In this document: positions 16,179 through 25,156 of the stretch, in pieces
Numbering within the stretch: position 1 is the stretch's first letter
How the letters are laid out: each line of letters begins with the position of its first letter
Source: Calothrix sp. PCC 6303
GTDB taxonomy: Bacteria > Cyanobacteriota > Cyanobacteriia > Cyanobacteriales > Nostocaceae
NCBI RefSeq assembly: GCF_000317435.1
Contig: NC_019752.1
Location: forward strand, 1 to 55,337
Direction of reading: 5' to 3'
Length of the DNA: 55,337 bases
Position numbers and translations under genes: made by a program
Notes under the pieces: model-generated
The model's database searches: none
Told to the model about the DNA's origin: nothing
The model's input: only the letters and a program-made list of their open reading frames with translations

Positions 16179-16376
16179 ATGTCTACTGATAAAGCTAACG
16201 ACGTATTTATCCGAGTTTTTTTAAGCTCGGAAATGAGAACCCGCTTTAAAGTCGCTTGCGCTAAAAGTGAAGTCGCCATGAGTGAAAAAGCTAGAGAACT
16301 AATTGAGGAATGGACTATAAGCCAAGAAGTTCAAAGCCAAAACTCCTCACAAAGTGAAGACAAAGGGGATAAATGA
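16179..16376 (+). CDS. Ribbon-helix-helix DNA-binding protein (CopG/ParG-like)
   Basis: A 65-aa protein starting at ATG 16179 (MSTDKANDVF); an in-frame GTG at 16146 would add 11 residues. The core DVFIRVFLSSEMRTRFKVACAK...AMSEKARELIEEW fits the strand-helix-helix fold of RHH regulators, with a short Ser/Gln-rich tail. RHH proteins bind DNA as dimers at short palindromes; one lies at 16094-16107. Its stop overlaps the GIY-YIG gene start (ATGA), so it may repress that operon, or act with the divergently encoded ParM-like system as a centromere-binding protein. Confidence 0.75.
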   Translation: MSTDKANDVFIRVFLSSEMRTRFKVACAKSEVAMSEKARELIEEWTISQEVQSQNSSQSEDKGDK

Positions 16377-16867
16377 GTCTTGCTGAAATAAATCCGTTAA
16401 ATTTGCCTTCTCTGCCACTAAACGAGCGATCGCATCTCCCCGACTGCCCAGCTATCTACTTTGTTATGCAAGGCGAAGATATTTTATACATCGGTAAAAC
16501 TATCAACCTTGTGCAACGATGGGTAGACCATCACAAGTGGAACCAATTAATAGCACTCGGTACTCCTGTCACAATTGCTTGGCTTGAATGTAGTGATAAA
16601 AATTTACTCACTCAAGTTGAAACAGCCTTAATAAGACAGTTTGCACCCAAACTAAATGGGTATGTGACCGATAAGAAAAAAGACCCAAACTACGGTTTCT
16701 TAAGGGGGTTAGTACCGCAAAACCTACTTAAAAAATTCAAAATTTATTGCGTAGAGAATGGCATTGACAATAGTCAAGGCTTGGAGAACCTATTAAGAGA
16801 ATACTTTGAGTGGAAAGACCAGCAAACGAAATCCTCTAAAACTCAAAACACCAAGGAGGAGAACTGA
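16373..16867 (+). CDS. GIY-YIG family nuclease
   Basis: A 164-aa protein. After the cyanobacterial leader motif LPSLPLNERSHLP it has the GIY-YIG core: AIYFV (residues 27-31), ILYIGKT (37-43), Arg49 in VQRW, and a metal-binding Glu in LTQVETALI near residue 85. This fold performs single-metal DNA strand cleavage. It overlaps the RHH gene by 4 bp and is followed by a small gene with a related leader motif. The C terminus (after 120) is helical and charged. It may be a plasmid-borne homing or mobilisation nuclease, or a regulator-coupled factor; the substrate is unknown. Confidence 0.85.
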   Translation: MSLAEINPLNLPSLPLNERSHLPDCPAIYFVMQGEDILYIGKTINLVQRWVDHHKWNQLIALGTPVTIAWLECSDKNLLTQVETALIRQFAPKLNGYVTDKKKDPNYGFLRGLVPQNLLKKFKIYCVENGIDNSQGLENLLREYFEWKDQQTKSSKTQNTKEEN

Positions 16868-17076
16868 AAAATAGCATCGATCCGCTTACTTTGCCATCAC
16901 TACCATTGAGAGAACGATCGCGCATAACCGGGGAGTACGAAAACTCTGTTTGGCGGGAATTAAATCTCGACATCGCGGTGCGTCACGTCATTGGAGGAAA
17001 TCTGACCGAGTGGGCGGAAAATTTGGGACTGGTTGATTTTATTAGCCAAGCTTTTACCGAAGCTGGCATTTTGTAG
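16864..17076 (+). CDS. Small protein with LPSLPLRER leader motif, probable CTG start
   Basis: A protein of about 70 aa in a frame that overlaps the GIY-YIG stop. A strong AGGAGG (16854-16859) sits 4 bp before CTG at 16864, and CTGA mimics the ATGA overlap used by its neighbours. Reading from there gives KNSIDPLTLPSLPLRERSRI, which aligns with the N terminus of the GIY-YIG protein (SLAEINPLNLPSLPLNERSHL, landmark NPLNLPSLPLNER). A TTG at 16891 is the alternative but would cut the shared motif. The rest (WRELNLDIAVRHVIGGNLTEWAE) is unrecognised. Confidence 0.55.
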   Translation: MKNSIDPLTLPSLPLRERSRITGEYENSVWRELNLDIAVRHVIGGNLTEWAENLGLVDFISQAFTEAGIL

Positions 17077-17096
17077 AAGTAGCTTAGTTAAAGATT

Positions 17097-18974
17097 ATGT
17101 CAGATCGAGATAGTCCAGCTAATTTCAAACAAACAACTATCGAATTGATAGAAGAGTTTCTCATCAAGAGAATTACTCAAATAGCACCAGATTATCTTAA
17201 AAGAGAAATCATTTTAAGTGATGGTCTTTTAAAGGGGGAGCCAAATTTTTTAGAACAGTTTTTTCAAATCCCCGATGGATTTTGGGATATGGGCTACTCA
17301 TGGTTCCAACATCATAAATCTATGAATTGGACGGGTCAAGAATTGCATGATTTTTTAGTAAATGAAATGCGCCCGTCTATGGATTTATTTCAAGATGTGG
17401 AATCGGATAAGCTTTTCATTTTAGCTGCGAGAAAACCTAGAGAAGAAAAGCCTAAATCTGGAAGAAAAAAATCTCCTAGTCGAAACAAATTTGAAAATAC
17501 CGTTCCGTTCGTCGAGCCTTACGAATATATGCAGAGTCTTATTGACTCTATGCATGAGGTTTGCGCCCTGAGAGTTGCAGCTGAGTTAATCCAAAGTATG
17601 AACTTGGATAACCTCAGTTTATCAACTCTACAAAATCTATTAGAAGTTACGTCAAAATTAGCTCCAAATACTGAAGAAGCACTTCCTGAAATTACAGGTT
17701 TCCCAACACCAGTCCCTCTAAGGGCAGGGCTAGAATCTCACTATCGACGCGATAAATGGAAAAAAGATACCAACAACTATGCTGTTTTTGAATCTACTAG
17801 TAAAAGCAACCCCAGAAACCGAGTCGAAGTCTACATAGGTGGAGAAAAAGATGGCGATATTTTAGCATGGGAAGCTGCCCTACAAGTAATTGATTTAATG
17901 GGGATTGATGCAGCAAAGCTTCAGTTAGTTTTTGCATCTTATGCTTTTAATTCCAGCCTCAACAATCAAATCAAATTTACATTAAAAGGTACGGAAGTAA
18001 TTAAGCAAATAGGATGGGATAAAAAGCATCGTTTAACTGTACCTGAAAAACTAGCAAAACTTGCTAGCATCACCTTTCATTTAGGGCGAATGTTGATGGA
18101 ATGTACCTGGGTTGAAGGCAAGCCAAAAGGTGACAAAGTTGATGTCAGTGTTAGCATTTCTCCCCTATGGGTCATTGAGGTCGATGCTAGAGGACAGAAG
18201 AATATATTCACAGGAAAAGTTGATAATCCTGAAGAGGTTTATATCAATGTAAGTCCTGGTCCTTGGGCAGAAAAATGGCTAAACAGGATGGGCATGAAAG
18301 CAGGTATTGCACTGCATCAATTTGGGTGGTTAGCCACAGAAATCCTAAAAATTGACCCCTACCACGATGAATTGGCGCTAAAACTAGCAATCCATCTCAC
18401 AATGATTAGCCGCATCAAATTACAAAACAAAAATCAATACGAACATAAAGTTGGCAGTTTGTTAGAAGCTGTGGAACTGGAAGCCCGAATTGATAAAGCA
18501 CATCAAGATTTCCGGGAATCCTACAACCTCAAACAAAGATGGGATAGCGCCTTGGCTTTATTAATGAGCATGAATTGGCAGGTCATCTTTGACGATACCA
18601 GCTATCCCAAATGGATCAGACCCAACAGCAAAGCCAAAAAACCTTCTAACTGGAGGAAAGAAAAAATCATCGACCGACTGTGGAAAGCCAGACTCACAAT
18701 TATGCCACCAGACCCCATTCCCGCGCTTCTATCACGCAGAACTGAACCATTATTAAAACTCAGCCCAGTCTCACGTACTACCACCAAATCATTAGCACCA
18801 CTGACAGTTTCACAGGTGCGTACTGCCCGTGAAGTCAAAGGATGGAGCCAAAGGGAATTGGCTACGTGCTTGGGAGTATCGCAAAAGTTGGTATCCATGA
18901 TTGAACGCGGCGATCGCACTATTACTCCCAAATTGGAAGCTAAATTGAGAAAAGTATTGGAAATTCCAGACTAG
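17097..18974 (+). CDS. Large hypothetical protein with C-terminal XRE HTH
   Basis: A 625-aa protein starting at ATG 17097. The first 550 residues show no domain I recognise; they include a basic linker near 120-135 (KPKSGRKKSPSRNKF) and a mixed region with AWEAALQVIDLMGIDAAKLQL. Residues about 565-622 form a clear XRE helix-turn-helix (VRTAREVKGWSQRELATCLGVSQKLVSMIERG, landmarks GWSQRELA and VSQKLVSMIE). It precedes the repeat-rich probable origin and the rep gene on the same strand, so an origin-binding, copy-number or replication accessory role is plausible. No catalytic motif is visible. Confidence 0.65.
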   Translation: MSDRDSPANFKQTTIELIEEFLIKRITQIAPDYLKREIILSDGLLKGEPNFLEQFFQIPDGFWDMGYSWFQHHKSMNWTGQELHDFLVNEMRPSMDLFQDVESDKLFILAARKPREEKPKSGRKKSPSRNKFENTVPFVEPYEYMQSLIDSMHEVCALRVAAELIQSMNLDNLSLSTLQNLLEVTSKLAPNTEEALPEITGFPTPVPLRAGLESHYRRDKWKKDTNNYAVFESTSKSNPRNRVEVYIGGEKDGDILAWEAALQVIDLMGIDAAKLQLVFASYAFNSSLNNQIKFTLKGTEVIKQIGWDKKHRLTVPEKLAKLASITFHLGRMLMECTWVEGKPKGDKVDVSVSISPLWVIEVDARGQKNIFTGKVDNPEEVYINVSPGPWAEKWLNRMGMKAGIALHQFGWLATEILKIDPYHDELALKLAIHLTMISRIKLQNKNQYEHKVGSLLEAVELEARIDKAHQDFRESYNLKQRWDSALALLMSMNWQVIFDDTSYPKWIRPNSKAKKPSNWRKEKIIDRLWKARLTIMPPDPIPALLSRRTEPLLKLSPVSRTTTKSLAPLTVSQVRTAREVKGWSQRELATCLGVSQKLVSMIERGDRTITPKLEAKLRKVLEIPD

Positions 18975-19164
18975 GCAAGGCTTTTAAGATGAAAGCGCCT
19001 CTTGGACGCTTTCGGGGAATGCCCACAATTATGCGATCGCACGCTCCCGCAACGAATGAAAGCAACGATTTTTCTCAACCGCGTAGATAGCTGATTTTCG
19101 GTACTCAAAATTGAGAACAAGCAATTGCAATCTTGTACTCAAATAATTTACCTCGAAACTAGCC

Positions 19165-19226
19165 TCAAAGCCTTACTGCATAAGAATTTAAGCATGAGTA
19201 CAAAAATCCCCCATCGGGCGATAAAA
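19165..19226. repeat. Origin-region direct repeat, copy A
   Basis: A 62-bp unit aligned without large gaps to 19359-19420. Both end in CATCGGGCGATAAAA. Confidence 0.7.
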
Positions 19227-19358
19227 ACATCCCATCAAACGGACACATGAAACTTCATAAAACCTCATGAAAATTCACAAAAACACCGATTTTCTCTCAT
19301 AATTACCCCCCAAAAAATAGGCTTTTGTACTCAACAAAAAAAACATCAAAATTGGCAC

Positions 19359-19420
19359 TTAAAGCTTTGCCACATAAGGATTTAAGCGTGAGAACAAAAA
19401 AACCCCATCGGGCGATAAAA
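19359..19420. repeat. Origin-region direct repeat, copy B
   Basis: A 62-bp unit matching copy A at 19165-19226, with about a dozen differences concentrated in its first half. Confidence 0.7.
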
Positions 19421-19545
19421 CCGCCCCATCGCCGGATAACACATTTTTGAAAGCCTTGTCTTATAAGAATTTCAGCCTCTCATTTTTCTCTAATTATCTT
19501 TAATGGGAACGCAAACGCCCCATTACAAAAAATGCTTTACTTTTA

Positions 19546-20160
19546 GTGACCAAAAATACCTTTCTTAGAGTCCTGAAAATGAATCGATATCTAAAACAAA
19601 ATCTGAAACAAAAATTTCTTTCTAGCAGCGAAAAGTTTGTAGGGACAGTTCCCGTCTACAAAATCTTTCAAGACAGGCTTCCAGCCAATACAGCCTTATT
19701 ACAGCCATTACTAGCCGATATTCCCCGACAACAGCCCGTGCAATCAGCCAATACAGCCTTATTACAGCTAATCAAAATTCCCTTATTACAGCCATTACAG
19801 CCAGCCAATGTTCCCTTATTAAAAAAAGCTGGTTAGTTGCTCGTCTCTTTCTCTAGAAGTCGCCATCTACAAAGAGGCAAGAAGCGAAAGAAATACAGAA
19901 CCTTTTACTTAGCTAGTCGCTCGCTGTATGGTTTGTCGCCAAACAAACCTTACTTGACTCTCAAAAAATCTCAAGATATCAAGTCTCAAAAACTTTCAAG
20001 CGAAGCCCTAACAAGCAGTTGCTCTAAGAAACTAACCAACAACAAAATCACCATTACGTTAACAAATTTTGAGAGTTATTAAAGGTTCCGTAGTAATTTC
20101 TTTTCACTTCTAGAGAAAGTTATGGGTTGCTAATCGGCTCCAATCAACAGGAGACCGACA
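19546..20160. other. Rep leader region with direct repeats
   Basis: A 23-bp exact direct repeat (AGCCAATACAGCCTTATTAC plus AGC) occurs at 19683-19705 and 19746-19768. Further CCTTATTACAGCCATTACAGCC variants run to about 19825. Two open frames in this stretch (from GTG 19546 and TTG 19837) lack ATG starts and have repetitive or basic composition, so I do not call them genes. AGGAGA before 20161 is the ribosome-binding site of rep. Confidence 0.5.
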
Positions 20161-23100
20161 ATGCCAGATATCTGTGCCATCTACCCAGACAAGGGAGAGA
20201 GTGTCTCGTTAAACGAACATACCCCTTGCCAACTACCCAACGACCTCACAGAAGCCGAATACCACGAACTAGCGGTACTCAGCGCCATCCACCCCGCCAT
20301 CATCGCGGCAAGCTTTCTCCACATCTCAGGAGAAGAAGTTTACTCCTACCTGTTCTCCCTAAACGTCCCCCGCAAAAACGCGGGGAGGGTGACGGACGGC
20401 TTTTTAAGGCAGTACCAGCACGCCGAACTTGGCGGACTGTGGATTAGTGGGTTAGACCCCCTTAATAACTGGCAGCCGATGGAATGGGGACGCTTTAAAC
20501 CCAGCGTTCCCCGCATTGACCCATCCAAAGGCAAACCCGTCAAATACGAATCGCCACCCAAAACACCCAACCGTGTCACCTACTTCGATATCCCGGATTG
20601 CATTTGGGATTTAGTCGCTTCTAGATACAACATCAAGCGCTACCATTCATCCCTAGCGCTGCGGCTGCAAGACAAATATCCCCTTGAGAGTTGGGGAGAA
20701 GGGGAGTGGGAGACAAGGGGCATTGGAGAAAATCTGACTTTTTCCCACAAATCCAATCAAGAAAATTTTTTAGGAAAACCTAACCCTCCCTCTCTCTCCC
20801 TCTCTCCCGTCTTCTGGGAATGGGTACAAAAACACCCGGAAATCCCCATAATTCTGTGTGAAGGGGAGAAAAAAGCCGCCTGTTTGTTAAGTTTGGGATT
20901 TGTTGCGATCGCACTCCCTGGAATTTGGAACGGACGGGTGGGGAAAAAGGACTTTGACGAACGGTTGCACCCGGATTTGCTGCCTATGGCACAACCGGGA
21001 CGGGAATTTATCATCCTGTTCGACTACGAAGAAAAACCCAGAACCCGGTGGAATGTCTTCCAAGCCACCCTACGCACGGGAAGGGCAATAGAGGCGGCTG
21101 GAAGCGTCTGCAAGGTGGCTCAACTTCCCGGAATGGAGAAAGGGGTCGATGACTTCGTTGTTGCCCGTAATGAGGTTTATAGAGCCGATATTTTCCAAGC
21201 TCAGAAATCTCAAGCCCAGAAAAAAGATAGCGATCGCTATTGGCTCGACCAAAACAATTCGCAGTACCCCTTTGGAGAAGCAAGCTACGCAATTCGTGGT
21301 TCGCAATTAACTGCGAATTGTACTGACACTCCTGGGAAGGTGGAGGATGGCAACACCCTCCTAACCGCCATCATCGACGATGCTAAAAATTTGGCTGATT
21401 ACCGCAATTCCTTCTTCCAAAAGCAGCGAGGATTATCGCGTAAATACAACGCAGATATTACGGTAAATGTCAAGTATTTGACCCAAGTTCTTGGTTTTGA
21501 AAATCTTGATGGGGAATTCCTAGAATTTGTCGATTTTGAAGAGGCATGGGAAGGCAAGTCGGGACAATTCCCGCAGCGTCCAAGGGATAAAAATGCTCCC
21601 GATTTCCCTAACTCCCAGTACCCAAGGGACAAAAATGCTCCCGGTTCCCCTAACTCCCAGTATCCAAGGGACAAAAATGCTCCCGGTTCCCCTAACTCCC
21701 AGTATCCAAGGGACAAAAATGCTCCCGATTCTCCCAACCATGAACCCCACAGTCGCAAGCACCAAGACAAACATCGAAGGAGACATAAACCTGGCGAAAC
21801 TGCCCCAGAGAATCGTCAAGACGGTGCGTTGCGTTCAAAAAACAAGCTACTAATACCCCAATCGGGATTAGTAGCCTTGTGGAGCGATATGGGCACTGCT
21901 AAAACCGAATTTATGCGACAGTGGCGACTGCAAAATCCTGATGTCAAATTCCTCAATAACGGGCATAGGGTAAATTTACTCAAAAACCTCGCCAATCGTC
22001 TGCAAACCGCTATTTATTCCGAACTCAAGCAGGGAGATTTGACAAAGGTAGCAGCTTTGAGTATTACCATCGACAGTCTCCACAAGCTCAATACCCAATA
22101 CTTAACCTACGGTTGTGTATTTATTGACGAGGCTTGCCAATACCTAACCCACCTCCTATTCAGTTCAACCTGCAAGGAGTACCGGAGAGACATTTTAGAG
22201 GTACTGGAATACGTCGTGTATAACGCCAAACTGGTAGTTATCGCCGATGCCCACATGGATGACATTACCTTGGACTTTTTCCGAGCAATGCGTCCAGAGG
22301 GGGAAGTACCTTTTATCGTCAAAAACAATTGGAAAAATGGCGATCGCAATGTTTATTGGTATGAGGGGAATAATCCTTCTGCCATCGTTGCCAAAATCTC
22401 GGCTGCAATAATGGCTGGGAAGAAAATTATGGTGGTTTCCGATTCCAAGAATTTTGTTAAAAAATGCGAAAAACTCTTCAATAAACAGGGAATTTCTCTT
22501 GGTGAGGTAGTCTCTAATGAAAATTCTGCGACGACAAAAGTACAGGACAGCCAGAAATTAAATTGCGATGAATCGACAGGAGAAATAAACAATAATCTAT
22601 TACCCAACGAAAACACTGCTAAAACAAGAAATCTCGATACTCATCAAAATAATCATGATAAATTGAGGGAGAGCATAAACAATAATCTATCTGATAATAA
22701 ATCGATAGGAGAGACGAAAAATAATTCGCCATTAACTTCAGAATTAATTTCAGAAAATAGCGAATTACCAGCCAATCTACGTGTTTGGTCAATACACTCC
22801 GACAATTCTGGTAGTAAAGAAAACATTGCATTTATCAAAGACATCACCAACGAAGTCAAAAATGTTGATGTCCTCCTGGCATCCCCCAGCTTGGGAACAG
22901 GTGTGGATATTCCCGAATACCACTTCGATGAAGTGTTTGGAGTCTTCCTTGGTGCATCCCAAACCGCAACCGAATGTTGTCAGCAACTATACCGCTATCG
23001 TCCCAACGTACCCATCCACGTTTGGGTAGCACCACGACCACCCTTTGGTTACAAAGAAACCAACCCCACCAAAATTCGCGAAGACTTACTCGCAAAAAAT

Positions 23101-24507
23101 TCCCTGTCTGCATTCCTGATGAAAATTGAGCGCGAGACAGGTAAGCGGGGTGTGGAGAAGGAATGGGCATTCGATGCCTACTGTAAGCTACAGGCTGCCC
23201 GTAACCAATCCTTAAATAACCTGCGGGCTGATTTGCGAGATTTGCTGACCGATATGGGTAACAAAATTATCCCAGTTTGTGAGGAAGACTCAATTGAGGA
23301 AATGAAGAAACTCATCGAAGCTGGTAGGAAATTAGATGAAGCACACTATGCTGCGGTTGCTGGGGCTGAGGATATTACCTTACAGCAATATCGCACCCTC
23401 AAAGCCAGGGATTATCTCCAACCCCAACAGGTTTTCCAATGCGAAAAATTCCGCATCAAGGATGCCTACGGAGTTAAGGAAGTTACCCCCGAATTGGTCA
23501 AAAAAGATCATAACGGGGTATTGATTAAAGCGATCGCAGCTCTCGAAGGTTTACTTGCCGATTCGGAGGGGACAATTCTAGAACCTTTGACGGGGAAACA
23601 GTACCCAGTGCCACCAAGTATCGTCACGGAGAGAGACCACCAGGAGCGATCGCGTTTGCCCCTATGCTTCGATTGGAAAAACCATTCGGTTACTTGGTTG
23701 ACAAGACACATACTCGGCTTAACCTCCATCCTACGGCGATTGGTGAATGGGGAGGAAATTACCGCTGCTGACCCGGAATTGGTACGAATGTATGAAATTT
23801 CCCTCAAATGTGCCAGCCAAATCAAGTCAATTTTAGGGTTTACCATCCACGAAAAATGCGGTGGACCAAAGTGGTTGTTATCGACATTGCTGGAACAACT
23901 GGGGCTGAAAGTCAGCAGTAGCAAACAGGGTGCTAGGGGCAAACAGGTTTTACATTTCTCCCTGGCAGAAGAAGAATGGGAATTTGCTAGCCAGGTAATT
24001 AAGCATCGGCAAAACAAACGTGCCTTGAAAGAAGAGCGTACCCGTCAAGCTGCCGAGGAAGCTGCCCGAAATCAGGCTGGAAAGTATAACCAGTATGGAA
24101 TCGACCCACCTCCTGACCTCGTATCGACCCCCCCCCCTAATGCTATAGGGAAACCCCCATTGGGAGGGGTAGATACTACCGAAAATAATGGGGTGGATTC
24201 TGCCAAAAATAGTCGGATAGATTCTTCTAAAGGGAATAATTCCTCAAACCCAAGCGGTAATTCCCCATCTATAGATGAAATCGGTGGAGATTTGGAACCT
24301 CACGATGGGGACAGCACCCCAATTCAAACCAGCCTGCAAATGTTGAGGGATGCCATTGTCGGGGGTGTGGAAGCGGTGAAAGCAACTATTTCTCGTTGGA
24401 GTTGCGATCGACGTTGGTGTGCGGTGCTGTTACTTGAGGAAGTAGCGGCTACCGAGTTACGTAGGTTGGAGCAAATGATACCTGGCTTTTATGCGTGCTT
24501 GAGTTGA
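20161..24507 (+). CDS. Cyanobacterial plasmid replication protein (CyRepA1-like, DUF3854 Toprim plus helicase)
   Basis: A 1448-aa protein. About residues 90-340 hold a DUF3854/Toprim-like primase region with IILCEGEKKAACLL near 230 and FIILFDYEE near 285. A helicase-like region follows: Walker A variant SDMGTAKTE near 575, VFIDEACQ near 658, and GTGVDIPEY...LGASQTATECCQQLYRYRP near 912 as the C-terminal helicase motifs. This combination is that of the large cyanobacterial plasmid Rep proteins. Four 14-residue repeats (PRDKNAPxxPNSQY) near 474-530, an Asn-rich linker near 780-880 and a C10 tract near the 3' end are unusual. Start ATG 20161 has AGGAGA upstream. The repeats at 19165-19420 are the likely target. 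Confidence 0.85.
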   Translation: MPDICAIYPDKGESVSLNEHTPCQLPNDLTEAEYHELAVLSAIHPAIIAASFLHISGEEVYSYLFSLNVPRKNAGRVTDGFLRQYQHAELGGLWISGLDPLNNWQPMEWGRFKPSVPRIDPSKGKPVKYESPPKTPNRVTYFDIPDCIWDLVASRYNIKRYHSSLALRLQDKYPLESWGEGEWETRGIGENLTFSHKSNQENFLGKPNPPSLSLSPVFWEWVQKHPEIPIILCEGEKKAACLLSLGFVAIALPGIWNGRVGKKDFDERLHPDLLPMAQPGREFIILFDYEEKPRTRWNVFQATLRTGRAIEAAGSVCKVAQLPGMEKGVDDFVVARNEVYRADIFQAQKSQAQKKDSDRYWLDQNNSQYPFGEASYAIRGSQLTANCTDTPGKVEDGNTLLTAIIDDAKNLADYRNSFFQKQRGLSRKYNADITVNVKYLTQVLGFENLDGEFLEFVDFEEAWEGKSGQFPQRPRDKNAPDFPNSQYPRDKNAPGSPNSQYPRDKNAPGSPNSQYPRDKNAPDSPNHEPHSRKHQDKHRRRHKPGETAPENRQDGALRSKNKLLIPQSGLVALWSDMGTAKTEFMRQWRLQNPDVKFLNNGHRVNLLKNLANRLQTAIYSELKQGDLTKVAALSITIDSLHKLNTQYLTYGCVFIDEACQYLTHLLFSSTCKEYRRDILEVLEYVVYNAKLVVIADAHMDDITLDFFRAMRPEGEVPFIVKNNWKNGDRNVYWYEGNNPSAIVAKISAAIMAGKKIMVVSDSKNFVKKCEKLFNKQGISLGEVVSNENSATTKVQDSQKLNCDESTGEINNNLLPNENTAKTRNLDTHQNNHDKLRESINNNLSDNKSIGETKNNSPLTSELISENSELPANLRVWSIHSDNSGSKENIAFIKDITNEVKNVDVLLASPSLGTGVDIPEYHFDEVFGVFLGASQTATECCQQLYRYRPNVPIHVWVAPRPPFGYKETNPTKIREDLLAKNSLSAFLMKIERETGKRGVEKEWAFDAYCKLQAARNQSLNNLRADLRDLLTDMGNKIIPVCEEDSIEEMKKLIEAGRKLDEAHYAAVAGAEDITLQQYRTLKARDYLQPQQVFQCEKFRIKDAYGVKEVTPELVKKDHNGVLIKAIAALEGLLADSEGTILEPLTGKQYPVPPSIVTERDHQERSRLPLCFDWKNHSVTWLTRHILGLTSILRRLVNGEEITAADPELVRMYEISLKCASQIKSILGFTIHEKCGGPKWLLSTLLEQLGLKVSSSKQGARGKQVLHFSLAEEEWEFASQVIKHRQNKRALKEERTRQAAEEAARNQAGKYNQYGIDPPPDLVSTPPPNAIGKPPLGGVDTTENNGVDSAKNSRIDSSKGNNSSNPSGNSPSIDEIGGDLEPHDGDSTPIQTSLQMLRDAIVGGVEAVKATISRWSCDRRWCAVLLLEEVAATELRRLEQMIPGFYACLS
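21580..21747. repeat. 42-bp tandem repeat inside rep
   Basis: Four in-frame 42-bp units start at 21580, 21622, 21664 and 21706, encoding PRDKNAPDFPNSQY and variants; the last is degenerate. They sit between the Toprim and helicase regions as a flexible linker. Confidence 0.85.
24128..24137. repeat. C10 homopolymer in the rep reading frame
   Basis: Ten consecutive C within the coding sequence. Loss of one C leads to a stop within about four codons, and gain of one C gives TAA immediately after the tract. Either change removes about 125 C-terminal residues. It is a slippage-prone site. Confidence 0.8.
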
Positions 24508-25156
24508 TCCGCCGAGGTTCATCTAATTTTTACGAGAAATATTCATCTCAGCCGGTTGAGCGATCGACGCGGTAATGTTGGGATTGTCAATTAATATTTA
24601 TTTTCCTTTTGGCTAATTGATTAAACCTCGTCCATCATGAAAAGTGGAGTTTTGTCATTGCGTAGCTTGCGTCTTCGTAAGGTAGACGCGGAGCGGCTTG
24701 TCGCAGACTAGCATAAGCCCGTAGGGTTGGCTACGCCTACTCACAATCTGGAGTTCTGGAGTTACAAACTACGGTTCTCAAAATAGACGAGGTTTAATTA
24801 TTTAATTTGATAGTTATTTGATTTTTGACAAAAGTATAAGACCCGATGATTCAAAATGCTTCAATCTGTTTTTCTTTACTTTTTTCAGACTGTATTATTT
24901 AGGGGTTTGAGTGATTAGCATTGCAAACCACATTACGTAAGCATTTAAGTGGTATGAGCATATTAAAATTTTTACTGAATTTTTACTCAGCTTCACATTA
25001 TTAACATTCATTTAGCATGGTAGAGCGGTTATCACTAAGAAATACAGCATCTTCGTGTATCAGTACATTGACCTACAAAATATTATTCTGCCTACGTTTT
25101 TAAATCTATTCTCTCCGTGAGATAGAAAAATTTCAGTAATCTACCGTAGTTAGAAT
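24508..25156. other. Intergenic region with a MITE-like inverted repeat element
   Basis: No gene supported. It contains the 179-bp inverted-repeat element at 24620-24798, inside which lies a GC-rich short-repeat stretch typical of cyanobacterial genomes (around 24660-24740). The AT-rich part after 24800 should hold the promoter of the protease operon that begins at 25157. Confidence 0.5.
24620..24798. mobile_element. MITE-like element, 179 bp
   Basis: Perfect 13-bp terminal inverted repeats, ATTAAACCTCGTC (24620-24632) and GACGAGGTTTAAT (24786-24798), with weaker complementarity continuing about 20 bp inward. It has no coding capacity. I cannot see a convincing target duplication, so it may be a fixed hairpin element rather than a MITE. 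Confidence 0.5.

Larger units (their letters stand above)
18975..19545. other. Probable origin region with long direct repeats upstream of rep
   Basis: A gene-free stretch. Two 62-bp imperfect direct repeats lie at 19165-19226 and 19359-19420. Each ends in CCCCATCGGGCGATAAAA and contains TAAG(A/G)ATTTAAGC(A/G)TGAG. A shorter third copy (AAGCCTTGTCTTATAAGAATTTCAGC-like) lies at 19448-19482. The motif TTGTACTCAA recurs near 19133 and 19324 and, inverted, near 19194. The position directly before the replication gene and the AT-rich, repeat-dense character suggest the replication origin. Confidence 0.6.

Noticed and set aside
19546-20082. Two open frames of 96 and 81 codons before rep
   Set aside because: They begin with GTG or TTG, consist of DNA repeats or basic low-complexity residues, and lie in the origin-like leader.
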